Made by a program: the position numbers and the translations under genes
The notes under the pieces: model-generated
What the model was told of the DNA's origin: nothing
The model's database searches: none
What the model saw: the letters and a program-made list of their open reading frames with translations, nothing else
DNA from: Algivirga pacifica
GTDB lineage: Bacteria > Bacteroidota > Bacteroidia > Cytophagales > Flammeovirgaceae
Direction of reading: 5' to 3'
DNA: 64,000 nt
NCBI RefSeq assembly: GCF_039543525.1
Contig: NZ_BAABJX010000052.1
Coordinates: 160,751-224,750, forward strand
Shown here: positions 32,212 through 41,352 of the stretch, in pieces
Numbering within the stretch: the first letter of the stretch is position 1
Layout: every line of letters begins with the position of its first letter

Positions 32212-33231
32212 TTATAGCTTCCATCCAAAAGAGGTTCTCAGGATATAATCGAGATCACTACCGGAAGCGACGGGGCGACTATCGTAGTTGATATTAAAGC
32301 CTACACTGATGTAAAAGTTGAGAGGGAGTTTAATGTTACTATTAAACCCTTGGTCAATCCTCCAACGGTTGTCTTCTGTCAAACTCCTATAGACAATCAC
32401 ATTAGTTAGTAGACTCCAGTCTCCTACGTCAAAAAGGTTAAACTCAGTGCCCAAGAAGGCTTCTGCACTTTGGAGATCTTGTTCATTTTCTTCTTCAAAG
32501 TTTTCGTTATTAAAGGCGAGTCCACTTTCTACCCCCCAATACGTACGGTTACTTTGTATTAAATAAACTCCTATACCAGCCTTGGCCAAAGAGCGTAGTT
32601 CTAAGGATTGTTCTGTATTGGATAAGAAGCTTAAATCTGTGACTACATACCACCCTTTAGATAGCAAATACCGAAAGCCGATATTGCTATTCATCCGTCG
32701 TATGTCGTCAGCTTCTTCTTGTAAGGTAAGAATTAAACTACCCTTAATATCTACCCACCAACGAGTGCTGATATAGCCCATGGTACTACCCAAACTCATT
32801 TGTTGTAGACTTTGGGCTCTGGTATAGTTATATCCAAAGTCTAGAGAGGCGTAAGCTCGGTCCCAGAATCCTTCGGAAACACTTTTCAGGTATACGATGT
32901 CCTGTAACCGTGTGAGGGTTTGATCTTCCCCTTTGATAATCATGACACTGTCATTGTCGCTATACCCGATCAAGGGGCCTGTAAGTCGGCTACCGTCACT
33001 GAGTGTAATGGCAAATTGGGAGTTAGTGTGCACATAGGTGACCTCTTTCCATTTGATCTTGAAGTCATCCTTGCTGTAGTCCGTTTCTATTTTAAAAACG
33101 CCTTGATTTAAAGACTTGATTTCACCGGTTAGTGTATTACCGTTATCCAGCCGGATAGAGTCTTGTTGTGCGATTGATATACAGGGAAGGGATAGTAATA
33201 GGAATAGAAAATGGGTGCGGAAGAAGTTCAT
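32212..33231 (-). CDS. DUF481 (YdiY-like) outer-membrane beta-barrel protein
   Basis: The 339-residue protein has a signal peptide (about 1-21, ending SIAQ), a periplasmic N-terminal module with two repeats of the form DGS-RLTGPL or NGNTLTGEI (about 28-115), and a C-terminal DUF481-like beta barrel (about 125-339) with alternating aromatic strands. It ends in FGWKL, where a barrel signal is expected. The function of such proteins is unclear; some are salt- or acid-induced. It is divergent from sbcD. Confidence 0.8.
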   Translation of the reverse strand: MNFFRTHFLFLLLSLPCISIAQQDSIRLDNGNTLTGEIKSLNQGVFKIETDYSKDDFKIKWKEVTYVHTNSQFAITLSDGSRLTGPLIGYSDNDSVMIIKGEDQTLTRLQDIVYLKSVSEGFWDRAYASLDFGYNYTRAQSLQQMSLGSTMGYISTRWWVDIKGSLILTLQEEADDIRRMNSNIGFRYLLSKGWYVVTDLSFLSNTEQSLELRSLAKAGIGVYLIQSNRTYWGVESGLAFNNENFEEENEQDLQSAEAFLGTEFNLFDVGDWSLLTNVIVYRSLTEDNRWRIDQGFNSNIKLPLNFYISVGFNINYDSRPVASGSDLDYILRTSFGWKL

Positions 33232-33328
33232 AAGGGAAATAGTAATATTAGGATAAGCGTTTGACTGAATTGCATATATGGGGTACTCCTATTAAATTAA
33301 TTTTTTGTTTTATACATTGAAATAGATC

Positions 33329-34576
33329 ATGCTTAAAATACTTCATACAGCAGACTGGCATTTGGGAAAAAGACTACACAAACATGATCTTTTATCCGAC
33401 CAATTACATTTTTTGAATTTTCTGGAAACTTACCTACTGGAACAGAAGATAGATGTATTGCTTGTTTCGGGAGATATTTTTGATACTGCCTATCCTCCTT
33501 TGAGTGCTTTGGAAGCTTATAATAATCATCTTGCACAGCTATTCAAACAAGAATATCCTCGTTATGTCATTATTACAGACGGTAATCATGATGGGCGTAC
33601 GACCCTGAAAGTACCGAAACAGTTATTAGCCTCCTTAAATACCACTGTTGTATGTGAGCTGGATGAAGAGAGAGGAAATCACCTAATACCTATTACCAAT
33701 ACAGATGGAACACTAGCAGCCTATGTGGTAGCAGTACCTTTTTTGAGAGAATTAGATCTACGAAAATCAGTATTGATAGAGGGAGAGGTAGATCGCTTAC
33801 AAGCCATACGACAGGGAATTCAAGGGGTTTATCAGCAGTTAGCCGAGGAGGTTGAACAGGTGACAAAAGAACGAACTATTCCGGTAGTGGCTACCGGTCA
33901 CCTTTATGTACAAGGAGCGGAAGCAGCAGATTCTGATGCAGAACGTCCTGTACAGATAGGACATCAGGCAGGGGTGCAAACAGAAGTATTCAGTGAGGCA
34001 TTTGATTATGTCGCTTTGGGGCATATCCATAAAGCTCAGCAACTGAAAGGAAACACAGATATTCGTTACTCTGGATCTCCTTATCCCTTAAGCTTTTCGG
34101 AGAGAAACTATACACATCAGATGTGGTTGCTTCATGTGGGAGCATCAGCTGTAGAGAAAGTGGAGTCAGTATTACTTCCTATAGCACGCCGTTTTAAGCA
34201 ATTTAACGGAACCTTTGAGCAGGTGAAAGAAAAGGTAACGGTTTATGCGGCTCAAACCGATAGCTTATTTACGGATTTACTGGCCTTGCAGATAGAAGAA
34301 GAAGCGTATGATCCCTCTCTTCGCTATACAATTGACCAATGGAGAATGGAGCTGCATGAGCAAACAGAGACCGTTCAGATTGTAAAATATAGTTTACACT
34401 TTCAACAGGAAACACAAAATGCTGCTGAGTTATTGAAAGGAGAGCGTATCAAGCAAGAGGACTTTAACGCACAAAAGGTATTTGAAGCTCGCTTGCAGGA
34501 TGAAGTGAGCATGCCGGAAGATGAAAAAGAAATCCTTCGAGAGGCATTTATGCAGTTGTTGGAGCAAAACGGGTAG
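33329..34576 (+). CDS. sbcD: Exonuclease SbcCD subunit D (Mre11-type nuclease)
   Basis: SbcD is the manganese-dependent nuclease of the SbcCD complex that cuts DNA hairpins and protein-blocked ends. The 415-residue protein shows the phosphodiesterase motifs in order: HTADWHLGK (I), SGDIFDTAYP (II), DGNHDG (III), ATGHLYV (IV) and LGHIHKAQ (V). The C-terminal ~130 residues form the capping and SbcC-binding region. It is followed 73 bases later by sbcC; the spacer carries a member of the palindrome family. Confidence 0.97.
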   Translation: MLKILHTADWHLGKRLHKHDLLSDQLHFLNFLETYLLEQKIDVLLVSGDIFDTAYPPLSALEAYNNHLAQLFKQEYPRYVIITDGNHDGRTTLKVPKQLLASLNTTVVCELDEERGNHLIPITNTDGTLAAYVVAVPFLRELDLRKSVLIEGEVDRLQAIRQGIQGVYQQLAEEVEQVTKERTIPVVATGHLYVQGAEAADSDAERPVQIGHQAGVQTEVFSEAFDYVALGHIHKAQQLKGNTDIRYSGSPYPLSFSERNYTHQMWLLHVGASAVEKVESVLLPIARRFKQFNGTFEQVKEKVTVYAAQTDSLFTDLLALQIEEEAYDPSLRYTIDQWRMELHEQTETVQIVKYSLHFQQETQNAAELLKGERIKQEDFNAQKVFEARLQDEVSMPEDEKEILREAFMQLLEQNG

Positions 34577-34605
34577 CGTTTGTTTATTCCGCTACACGGC
34601 GTATG

Positions 34606-34640
34606 TTAATTGAGCTTCGCTCGTTCATGTTGTTTAGTTG
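34606..34640. repeat. Half-palindrome repeat between sbcD and sbcC
   Basis: The stretch contains the GAGC-TTC-GCTC mini-hairpin (34612-34622) and the words TTAATTG and GTTCATGTTGTTTAGTTG, and matches the left arm of the element at 4166-4211 with a few changes. It lacks the second arm. It lies between two co-directional genes that should be expressed together, so it cannot be a strong terminator. Confidence 0.75.
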
Positions 34641-34649
34641 TTGTGAATT

Positions 34650-37600
34650 ATGAAAATCAATAAAATCTATATAAAAAACCTGAACTCTCTTAAAGGGGAA
34701 CATGAGATTGACTTTACTGATCAATACTTGAATGAGGCAGGGTTGATTGCCATTACCGGAGAAACCGGTGCCGGGAAGTCTACCTTGTTGGATGCTATTC
34801 TGTTGGCTTTATATAACCGTGTTCCTCGATATGATAAGAACCTTTCGGCTAATGTGCTGCATGCCACAGGTGGATTAGTGACCAAGGGAGAAAAAGAAGC
34901 GATTGCAGCAGTAGAGCTAGAACTTAAGGTAGACGGGAAAAAGCAGACATATCGTTGTAAATGGAATGCCTTTAAGGGACAAAGAGGGGATGCAGCCCAT
35001 AGGATCACAGGGTATCATATGGAGTTAGCGCAATTAGCGAATGGAGAAGAAAAGATTATTGCATCTGGAACCTATCAAAAGGTGGTGCCGCAGGTAGAGA
35101 AAGTGATAGGCTTACATTATGATCAATTTATACAGGCCGTCATGCTCTCTCAAGGAGAGTTCACAAAGTTACTGAAAGCTTCCAAGGCAGAGCGTAATAC
35201 TTTATTGGAGAAAATCACCAGGACATTTGATTTCAGGGATATCTCTATAAAAGTGTATAAGCGTCATATACAAGAGCAACGTACACTGGAGCAATTGCAA
35301 CAGCAGTTAGCTTTATATAAGGGGTTGACTGAGGAGGAGGTACAGCAGAAAAAAGAAGAGGAAGAGGAGAAAAAGATATTACTGCAAGAAAAACAGGAGG
35401 TATGGAAGCAGTGGAATGAGTATTTATCGTCCTTTAGGCAACTGGAGCTTTTAGAAAAAGAACATACAGCACTGTTGGAAGACTATGCTTCTTGGGAAAA
35501 GAAAAAAGAAGGATTTCAACAGGAAACAATCAGAGTGGAGCTTCATGAAAAAGTAGCACCGCTTAAAGCCTTGTGGGAGCAACTGAATCATAAAAAAGCA
35601 CAGCAATCGGAAGTTCAACAGCAAATTACCCAGCAAGAACAGGTTTGGGAAAGAACGAACACAAGTTTACAAGAGATACTCCCTAAACAGCAACAGTATA
35701 TAAAACAATTAGAGACCTTCAAGGAGAAAGAGCAGGCGCTGGGTACAGAATGGAAACAGGTAGAGGAGCTGGATAAAATGTTGGAAAGACAGGTGACCTT
35801 GAGTAATAGTGAAAGGAAGGAGCTGGAGCAACTAAACGGAAAGAGGGAGACAGTTCAAAAGAATATTGAGCAAAAAAATGGGAAGATTCAGCAAAAAGAG
35901 GAAGCAGTAGCTCAAGCAAATAATTGGTTGCAGCAGCATCAGGTATTGGGAGAGTTAACAGAAAAATATGCGGTACTGCAAACATATCAGTTGCGCTTGC
36001 AAGAACAACAAAATGTATTGCAGCAACAGGTGGAGGAAGTTTCCAGTACACAGACGAGGCAAAGGCTATGGGAGGCGATAGAAGGAGGTGACATGATCAC
36101 ACCATTAAGCTCCTGGATGGATCAGTTGAAGAAAAGTGTCATTCAATTGAATGAGCAACTTCCTTATACTAATTGGACGGAAGAGCAATATGCCAATGCG
36201 ATAGGTTTATTAGAAGAGGCTTTTAGAGTTCAAAAGCAAGAAGAAACCATAAATCAGAAGCTTCAACTTCTTGAGGACAGAGCAAAGACGTATCAGTTGA
36301 AGATGCAGTCATTGCAAGGGGAATTAGAAAAAGCAATACAGACACAAGAATATGCCGGACTTTCTTATAAGGAGATCTCTGTCAAATGGCAGCGTGTACA
36401 ACTAGAAAGCAGTGAGAATATTGTTGCCTTGAGAAAAGCCCTTCGTCCTGAGCAACCTTGTCCGGTATGTGGAAGTAAAGAGCATCCTTATGGACATCAG
36501 TCAACTGCAGAAGAAGAACGAGCGACGGTAGAAAAAGAGTTGAAACATTGGGAGGTGGTGTTAAAGGAGTCTCAAGAGTCAACCAATAGCTTGAAGAGAA
36601 ATTGTGGTGAAGTGGAGACAAAAATGGAGATGTTGGGAGAGCAGAAAATGGAGTTGCAGAAGGAGTACACTCAGTTGAAAGAGCAGGAGGATAAATGTAT
36701 GCAGCAAGTACAGAAGGTAATTCCAGAAGATACTATAGAGAACAGGAGTGAAAAGTATGAGCAATTGAAGGAGGGGAGTAAATGCTTGAAGCAAAAGGCA
36801 CGTTATGAGCAGTTACTCTTTGAGTTGAATGCGATTAAAAAAACACAGTTGAAGTATGAGGAGGTGGAGGCACAATGGGATACTATGGTGAAGCCTTTTA
36901 CAACTTATATTGACGACCCATCAGACGCTTTAGGTTTCCTCAAAAAACAAAAGGTTGCTTATGAACGAAAAGTATTGGTTTACCAAGAGGAGAAGCAGGA
37001 GTTATTACTGTTACAGCAGACATTGGGGCAACAGCAGCAACAATTACAAGAAATAAACGAAGAGGAAGCGAAAAGAGAGGCCGCTTACCAAAAATTACAA
37101 GAACAAAAAGAAAAACTTCAGCGACAGCGTTTCTCCCTTTTTGGTGATAAAAACCTTGCTATTGAGAAAGAGCAATTTCATCAACAAAAAGAGGAATGCG
37201 CAACGGCTTTACAACAACTTAATGCTGAAGTGACCAGATTGGAGACTTCCTTGAAGCACCTTGTTGATAGAAAAGTACAATTGGATTCTCAGCAAAAACA
37301 ACTGCAGGAGGAGTGTGCAATAACAGAAATCAAACTGAAAGAAAAAGCGATAGAGAGAGGAATACAGGATTGGGCCACTATAGGAGAGCAGTTATTGACA
37401 GAAGACGAATATCAAACGATTATCAAGCAACAAAGTAGCTTAAAGGAAGAAGGAACGGTACTTATAACCAAACTGCAGGAGAAAAAACAAGGTATATCCA
37501 GTTATCAACAAAAATTACAAGATGTAACATTGGATAAACCCACCTTGGAAAAGGATCTCGCAGCGTTACAAATCACGATTGATACGCTTCAAGAAGAGAT

Positions 37601-38204
37601 TGCGAGTATTAAGGCTGCTTTCCAGCAAGATAAAGAACAGCAGGTCAAAAGAACAAGAATCCAGAAGAAGATAAAAGACCAAGAAAAAAACTGCCATATA
37701 TGGCATACCCTAAATAGCATGTTAGGGTCGAGTACAGGAGATAAATTTAATAATTATGCCCAGGCTTTAATGTTGGGAATATTGCTGGAGTATGCCAATA
37801 GACATTTGGCGCAAATTAGTAAACGATACCAATTTGTAACACAAGTATACCAGACACCTACCGATGATTTATTCGTCTATGATAAAGATATGGGAGAAGA
37901 GGTGCGAGCGGTGAGGACATTGAGTGGCGGAGAAACCTTTTTACTAAGCCTGTCCCTTGCGCTGGGACTTGCAGATATGGCAAGTAATAATATCCGTATC
38001 GAAAGCTTATTTATCGATGAAGGTTTCGGTACGCTGGACAAAGAAACCTTGGAGGATGTACTGGCAACATTGGAAAATCTACAATATGAAACACAGAAAA
38101 AGATTATGGTCATTTCCCATGTCCCTGAACTGCAGGAAAGAATAGGAACTCATATCCGCTTACAAAAAAGCGGGAATGGACATAGTACAGTAACGATTGG
38201 ATAG
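34650..38204 (+). CDS. sbcC: Exonuclease SbcCD subunit C (Rad50-type ATPase)
   Basis: SbcC is the SMC-like ATPase that tethers DNA ends and gates SbcD. The 1184-residue protein has Walker A TGETGAGKST near residue 37, then two very long Gln/Glu/Lys-rich coiled coils joined by the zinc hook CPVCGSKEHP near 605. The C-terminal ATPase half carries the signature LSGGETFLLSLSLALGL and Walker B LFIDEGFGTLD. Length is within the family range. Heavy use of Gln codons in the coils is normal for such arms. It ends at a nested palindrome. Confidence 0.97.
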   Translation: MKINKIYIKNLNSLKGEHEIDFTDQYLNEAGLIAITGETGAGKSTLLDAILLALYNRVPRYDKNLSANVLHATGGLVTKGEKEAIAAVELELKVDGKKQTYRCKWNAFKGQRGDAAHRITGYHMELAQLANGEEKIIASGTYQKVVPQVEKVIGLHYDQFIQAVMLSQGEFTKLLKASKAERNTLLEKITRTFDFRDISIKVYKRHIQEQRTLEQLQQQLALYKGLTEEEVQQKKEEEEEKKILLQEKQEVWKQWNEYLSSFRQLELLEKEHTALLEDYASWEKKKEGFQQETIRVELHEKVAPLKALWEQLNHKKAQQSEVQQQITQQEQVWERTNTSLQEILPKQQQYIKQLETFKEKEQALGTEWKQVEELDKMLERQVTLSNSERKELEQLNGKRETVQKNIEQKNGKIQQKEEAVAQANNWLQQHQVLGELTEKYAVLQTYQLRLQEQQNVLQQQVEEVSSTQTRQRLWEAIEGGDMITPLSSWMDQLKKSVIQLNEQLPYTNWTEEQYANAIGLLEEAFRVQKQEETINQKLQLLEDRAKTYQLKMQSLQGELEKAIQTQEYAGLSYKEISVKWQRVQLESSENIVALRKALRPEQPCPVCGSKEHPYGHQSTAEEERATVEKELKHWEVVLKESQESTNSLKRNCGEVETKMEMLGEQKMELQKEYTQLKEQEDKCMQQVQKVIPEDTIENRSEKYEQLKEGSKCLKQKARYEQLLFELNAIKKTQLKYEEVEAQWDTMVKPFTTYIDDPSDALGFLKKQKVAYERKVLVYQEEKQELLLLQQTLGQQQQQLQEINEEEAKREAAYQKLQEQKEKLQRQRFSLFGDKNLAIEKEQFHQQKEECATALQQLNAEVTRLETSLKHLVDRKVQLDSQQKQLQEECAITEIKLKEKAIERGIQDWATIGEQLLTEDEYQTIIKQQSSLKEEGTVLITKLQEKKQGISSYQQKLQDVTLDKPTLEKDLAALQITIDTLQEEIASIKAAFQQDKEQQVKRTRIQKKIKDQEKNCHIWHTLNSMLGSSTGDKFNNYAQALMLGILLEYANRHLAQISKRYQFVTQVYQTPTDDLFVYDKDMGEEVRAVRTLSGGETFLLSLSLALGLADMASNNIRIESLFIDEGFGTLDKETLEDVLATLENLQYETQKKIMVISHVPELQERIGTHIRLQKSGNGHSTVTIG

Positions 38205-38267
38205 AATATCCCTTGTAGATCCTCGCCTCAGGGCGAGGGTTTGCAAATCGATACTAAGGAATATTCT
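38203..38267. terminator. Nested palindrome between sbcC and a convergent gene
   Basis: Outer arms AGAATATCCCTT (38203-38214) and AAGGAATATTCT (38256-38267) pair with one mismatch, and an inner 7-bp GC stem CCTCGCC/GGCGAGG with a 4-base loop lies at 38221-38238. The outer arms overlap the ends of both flanking genes. Confidence 0.65.
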
Positions 38268-38949
38268 TATTACTCAACCAATATTCCATAAGAGAGTAGT
38301 TGGTAGAAATAGGAACCATAGTAGCCGTTAGATCCCCCTTTAAAAAGGAACATTCCTCCACATTTTTCATGATAACTTGTTCTTCTTCTTGGGTATGGGA
38401 GGTATAAATAAAGTAAAACTCATCATCCTTGTCGATATAAAGAAAGCCAACATAGTCCTCGATCGTTAAAAAGTAAATCCCATAGTCATAATGCGTTTGG
38501 CATTCTTTGAAAAAGCTATCAGAAGAACCTTGATAATTGATAAGATGATGCTCAAGCTTAATGGTCTCCGCTTGTTTTAGCGCACTTTTTCGGGCATAAT
38601 CATAACGATTGAGTCTGATCCCCATGTGCAATAAGGTTGTCATCACAAAATAGGAGTCATTGATACTTCCTTGTTGTGGGTAGAAGCTTTTACCATCCTG
38701 ACTCCAAGGAGTCCCAATCCATTGAGGGATAATATTGGTAACAAAATTATCTGTGAAAATATGCCCTACTTCTTCCATACTGATAAGGTGTTCAGTATAA
38801 AGATGTGCTGTTTGTATTCTTTCTTTCTCAATGCTTTCACGTAAAGCAAGGTAGTCGTCTTTTACTTTTTTGAGAGGGGTAGGGACAGAAAAACCACTAA
38901 GTAAAAAAACAGCAATTATTGATAATATAATCCTCGTCATACTTGTCAA
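38254..38949 (-). CDS. Secreted protein resembling a papain-like hydrolase without its active site
   Basis: The 231-residue protein has a signal peptide (about 1-22). The order IPQWIGTPWSQDG, then INDSYFVMTTLLHMGIRLNRYDYA, then YFLTIEDYVGFLYI, matches a Bacteroidota secreted family that I recall with a catalytic Cys before the YFV segment and a His in the VGF segment. Here these positions are Asp/Ser (96-99) and Tyr, so the protein may be catalytically dead. This comparison rests on memory of the family; without it the gene is a secreted hypothetical. Confidence 0.55.
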   Translation of the reverse strand: MTSMTRIILSIIAVFLLSGFSVPTPLKKVKDDYLALRESIEKERIQTAHLYTEHLISMEEVGHIFTDNFVTNIIPQWIGTPWSQDGKSFYPQQGSINDSYFVMTTLLHMGIRLNRYDYARKSALKQAETIKLEHHLINYQGSSDSFFKECQTHYDYGIYFLTIEDYVGFLYIDKDDEFYFIYTSHTQEEEQVIMKNVEECSFLKGDLTATMVPISTNYSLMEYWLSNKNIP

Positions 38950-39233
38950 TGTAGTTACAGTACTTATAAAAGTTGGTTGATTGAAACAAGTTATGGGTGT
39001 CGTGCTAGTAGTGTTTTTAAATTATAATTTTTTTACTGAAAACTAGTAATTTTTTGAGAAATAATCGTACCAAAAAAATGCTTAAAGCAAGGGGGGGTAT
39101 AGAAAACTGTAATAACATGGCATATAGGTGTGTTTTTAGTCGATGACTTTTGCTCGGTATAAGTCACTGTTTTATCGCAATAAATTATTGTAATTGGAGG
39201 ATTCGAGTTAATATCATCAACTATTTAAAGCGT

Positions 39234-39659
39234 ATGAAAAGTAATTATTTAAAAATCACTCCCTTATTTATAGTGTTGTTGGCAGTGAACTTTTGTTTCA
39301 TGAGTTGCGATGATGATGATGGTGTGGGGGCTTCCGTCTCAATTAACGAAACGGGATCAGATTTTGGAGGGGACGTTACAGGAAATGGTGGAAGTACCCA
39401 GCAAGTGTATACCTGGAACAACCCTGAGTTTACGGTGGATTGGAATATGGACATTACGGCAACTCCCGGAAGTAGCTTCAATTTACGGATAGATGACACC
39501 GATGATCGCAATGTTTTGGATCAGACATTGCGTGTAGGCTTAGGAGACGATTCTCGTTCTGGAGTGTCTTTACCAGGAGCCCGTGGGCAATGGACGATCA
39601 CTGTTACATTAACGGATTTTAATGGTGACGGTTCATTTAGTATTAGCCCTGGAGATTGA
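39234..39659 (+). CDS. Small lipoprotein, unknown function
   Basis: The 141-residue protein begins with a lipoprotein signal ending FCFMSC (acyl-Cys at 25) followed at once by DDDDG. Acidic residues just after the Cys act as surface-export signals in some Bacteroidota lipoproteins, so it may face outward (inference). The rest is a Gly/Thr/Asp-rich beta domain (TVDWNMDITATPGSSFNLRI, WTITVTLTDFNGDGSF). I chose the ATG at 39234 over one at 39150 because the signal peptide starts there. Confidence 0.65.
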   Translation: MKSNYLKITPLFIVLLAVNFCFMSCDDDDGVGASVSINETGSDFGGDVTGNGGSTQQVYTWNNPEFTVDWNMDITATPGSSFNLRIDDTDDRNVLDQTLRVGLGDDSRSGVSLPGARGQWTITVTLTDFNGDGSFSISPGD

Positions 39660-39685
39660 TTGACCTAAGCGTATAGTATAAAAAT

Positions 39686-39724
39686 AGCCCCTGATGAAAT
39701 ATGTCATATATCTCATCAGGGGCT
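39686..39724 (-). terminator. Terminator between two convergent lipoprotein genes
   Basis: A perfect 12-bp stem AGCCCCTGATGA/TCATCAGGGGCT with a 15-base loop. On the minus strand it is followed by ATTTTTATAC, so it best fits the end of the gene at 39749-40501. Confidence 0.85.
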
Positions 39725-39748
39725 GTTCTATCTATAATGAATCAAGGA

Positions 39749-40501
39749 TTAATCCTCTACCTCGTTCTCCTCTTCTTCATCGTCATCATGCTCGCCATCA
39801 TTGTCGTCATCCTCATCAACGTCACCAGCAATTTCCAGCTGTCTTGTGATCGTTTCATACAATTCAGCATTCATTGCTTCATTAATATAAATAACGCCAT
39901 CCTCTGCGACAGTGGCTGTACTCATATCTACCCCGTTCAGGATGATATCAAAATCAAACAATACCAAAAGGTTGCTTACTGTTGCCTCATCAATTTGGAA
40001 ACCTGTATCGCTTTCTACCTCAAACTCAAACTCCTCATTGGAAGTGAATTCAAAAGCAACAGCGCCTTCTGCTGATTCATACGTTCCTTTAAAGATCACA
40101 GAATGCTCTCCTTCCAATACATTATCAATCTCTACCTCTACCTCATTGTAAAGACCCGGCTCAACCATAGACAAAGGTAGCTCTGGAGAAGCTGTACCTG
40201 CGACTAAGTCCAAGGTATAGGCTCCTTCAAACTCATACTCCTTCTCATATTCCATCTCATTGCCCATGTCATCCTCTACTTCCCATTCTGCTTCCATTTC
40301 AATCGCTTTTAGCCCCATTTGAGCCTCTGTGATTGAGATCATGGTCGTATTCGCCATTCTTGCATTAGATAGTGTGAGCGCACTTCCTGTTCCCTTGAAT
40401 GAAATTGCAGTGTTTCCTCCGTCCAGGTTCTCTGTTCCTTCACATGAAAAAAGAGCTGCGGATAGTGCTGCTGCTGATACTAGTTTGGTAAACTTGTTCA
40501 T
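39749..40501 (-). CDS. Acidic lipoprotein, unknown function
   Basis: The 250-residue protein has a lipobox ALFSC (acyl-Cys at 20). Its middle is an Ig-like or DUF4382-like beta domain (ALTLSNARMANTTMISITEAQMGLKAIEMEAEWE), and it ends in a strongly acidic tail (DVDEDDDNDGEHDDDEEEENEVED, about 227-250), which could bind calcium or simply be disordered. No catalytic motif is visible. It is divergent from the pRiA4b-type gene and ends at a strong hairpin. Confidence 0.6.
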   Translation of the reverse strand: MNKFTKLVSAAALSAALFSCEGTENLDGGNTAISFKGTGSALTLSNARMANTTMISITEAQMGLKAIEMEAEWEVEDDMGNEMEYEKEYEFEGAYTLDLVAGTASPELPLSMVEPGLYNEVEVEIDNVLEGEHSVIFKGTYESAEGAVAFEFTSNEEFEFEVESDTGFQIDEATVSNLLVLFDFDIILNGVDMSTATVAEDGVIYINEAMNAELYETITRQLEIAGDVDEDDDNDGEHDDDEEEENEVED

Positions 40502-40689
40502 TATAATCTGCTTTAGTTAAAATAATTCCTATACTGATAAAACAGATAGGGAAACAAAATCCCTACCAGTTTTTTTTTTTGAAAAATAGGCAATCACTTT
40601 ATAGTTGATTGTTTATGGAATAGGTGTTTGTGCTCTACTTATGTGATATTCTACCTAGAATATGTAATTTGCCAAAAAAGATAAAGAAT

Positions 40690-41241
40690 ATGGATAATCA
40701 GGTTTATCAGTTCAAGTTAACTTTGGTGGATTCCAAGCCTACGATTTGGAGACGTTTTGTCGTAAATTCTGCTATTAATTTTGAGGAACTACACTATACT
40801 ATTCAGGTATTGATGGGCTGGTCGGATGCTCATCTTTGGAGTTTTACTAACCCAGAATCTGGAAAAGAAATAGGCCCTGAGCAGGATAATTATCAGGAGA
40901 CAATTTTAAGTCAGGTGATTCAAAACCCTAAAGATACCCTATTGTATGAGTATGATTTTGGAGATGCTTGGTTGCATGAATTAAAATTGGAAAAGGTATT
41001 GCCGGTAGAAGAAGGGCAGTTTTATCCTGCATGTACTGCAGGAGCAGGGGCAGGGCCTTTGGAAGACTGCGGTGGTATTTGGGCATATAGGGATATGATG
41101 GATGCTTTCAAGAATCCAAAGCATAAGGAGCACGAGGAGATCATGGAGTGGTTCAAGGAAATAGAGTTGGAGGATTTTGATCCGGATTATTTTGATCAGG
41201 AAACAGTGAACGAATGGCTAAAAGAACTGTACGAAGATTAA
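40690..41241 (+). CDS. Plasmid pRiA4b ORF-3 family protein
   Basis: The 183-residue cytoplasmic protein shows the family signature: VYQFKLTLVDSKPTIWRRFVV at the start, FEELHYTIQVLMGWSDAHLWSF, YEYDFGDAWLHELKLEKVLP, and the CTAGAGAGPLEDCGG loop. The family occurs on plasmids, in transposon passengers and in many chromosomes; its biochemical role is unknown. I chose the ATG at 40690, where the conserved domain begins, over one 66 bases upstream. No other mobile-element gene is adjacent. Confidence 0.88.
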   Translation: MDNQVYQFKLTLVDSKPTIWRRFVVNSAINFEELHYTIQVLMGWSDAHLWSFTNPESGKEIGPEQDNYQETILSQVIQNPKDTLLYEYDFGDAWLHELKLEKVLPVEEGQFYPACTAGAGAGPLEDCGGIWAYRDMMDAFKNPKHKEHEEIMEWFKEIELEDFDPDYFDQETVNEWLKELYED

Positions 41242-41352
41242 AGGTATATTAGGATTTTGTCCAATTATTTTAATACAAAGTATAATTCATAACCATCCTT
41301 GGTGCGTAATTTGCTATTTTAGAGGGAGATAATCTTTATACTCCCTTTAATT

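Noticed and set aside
38950..39233. Gene or RNA in the spacer upstream of the lipoprotein at 39234
   Set aside because: Only AT-rich sequence and a short G run were seen; no stem or frame stands out.
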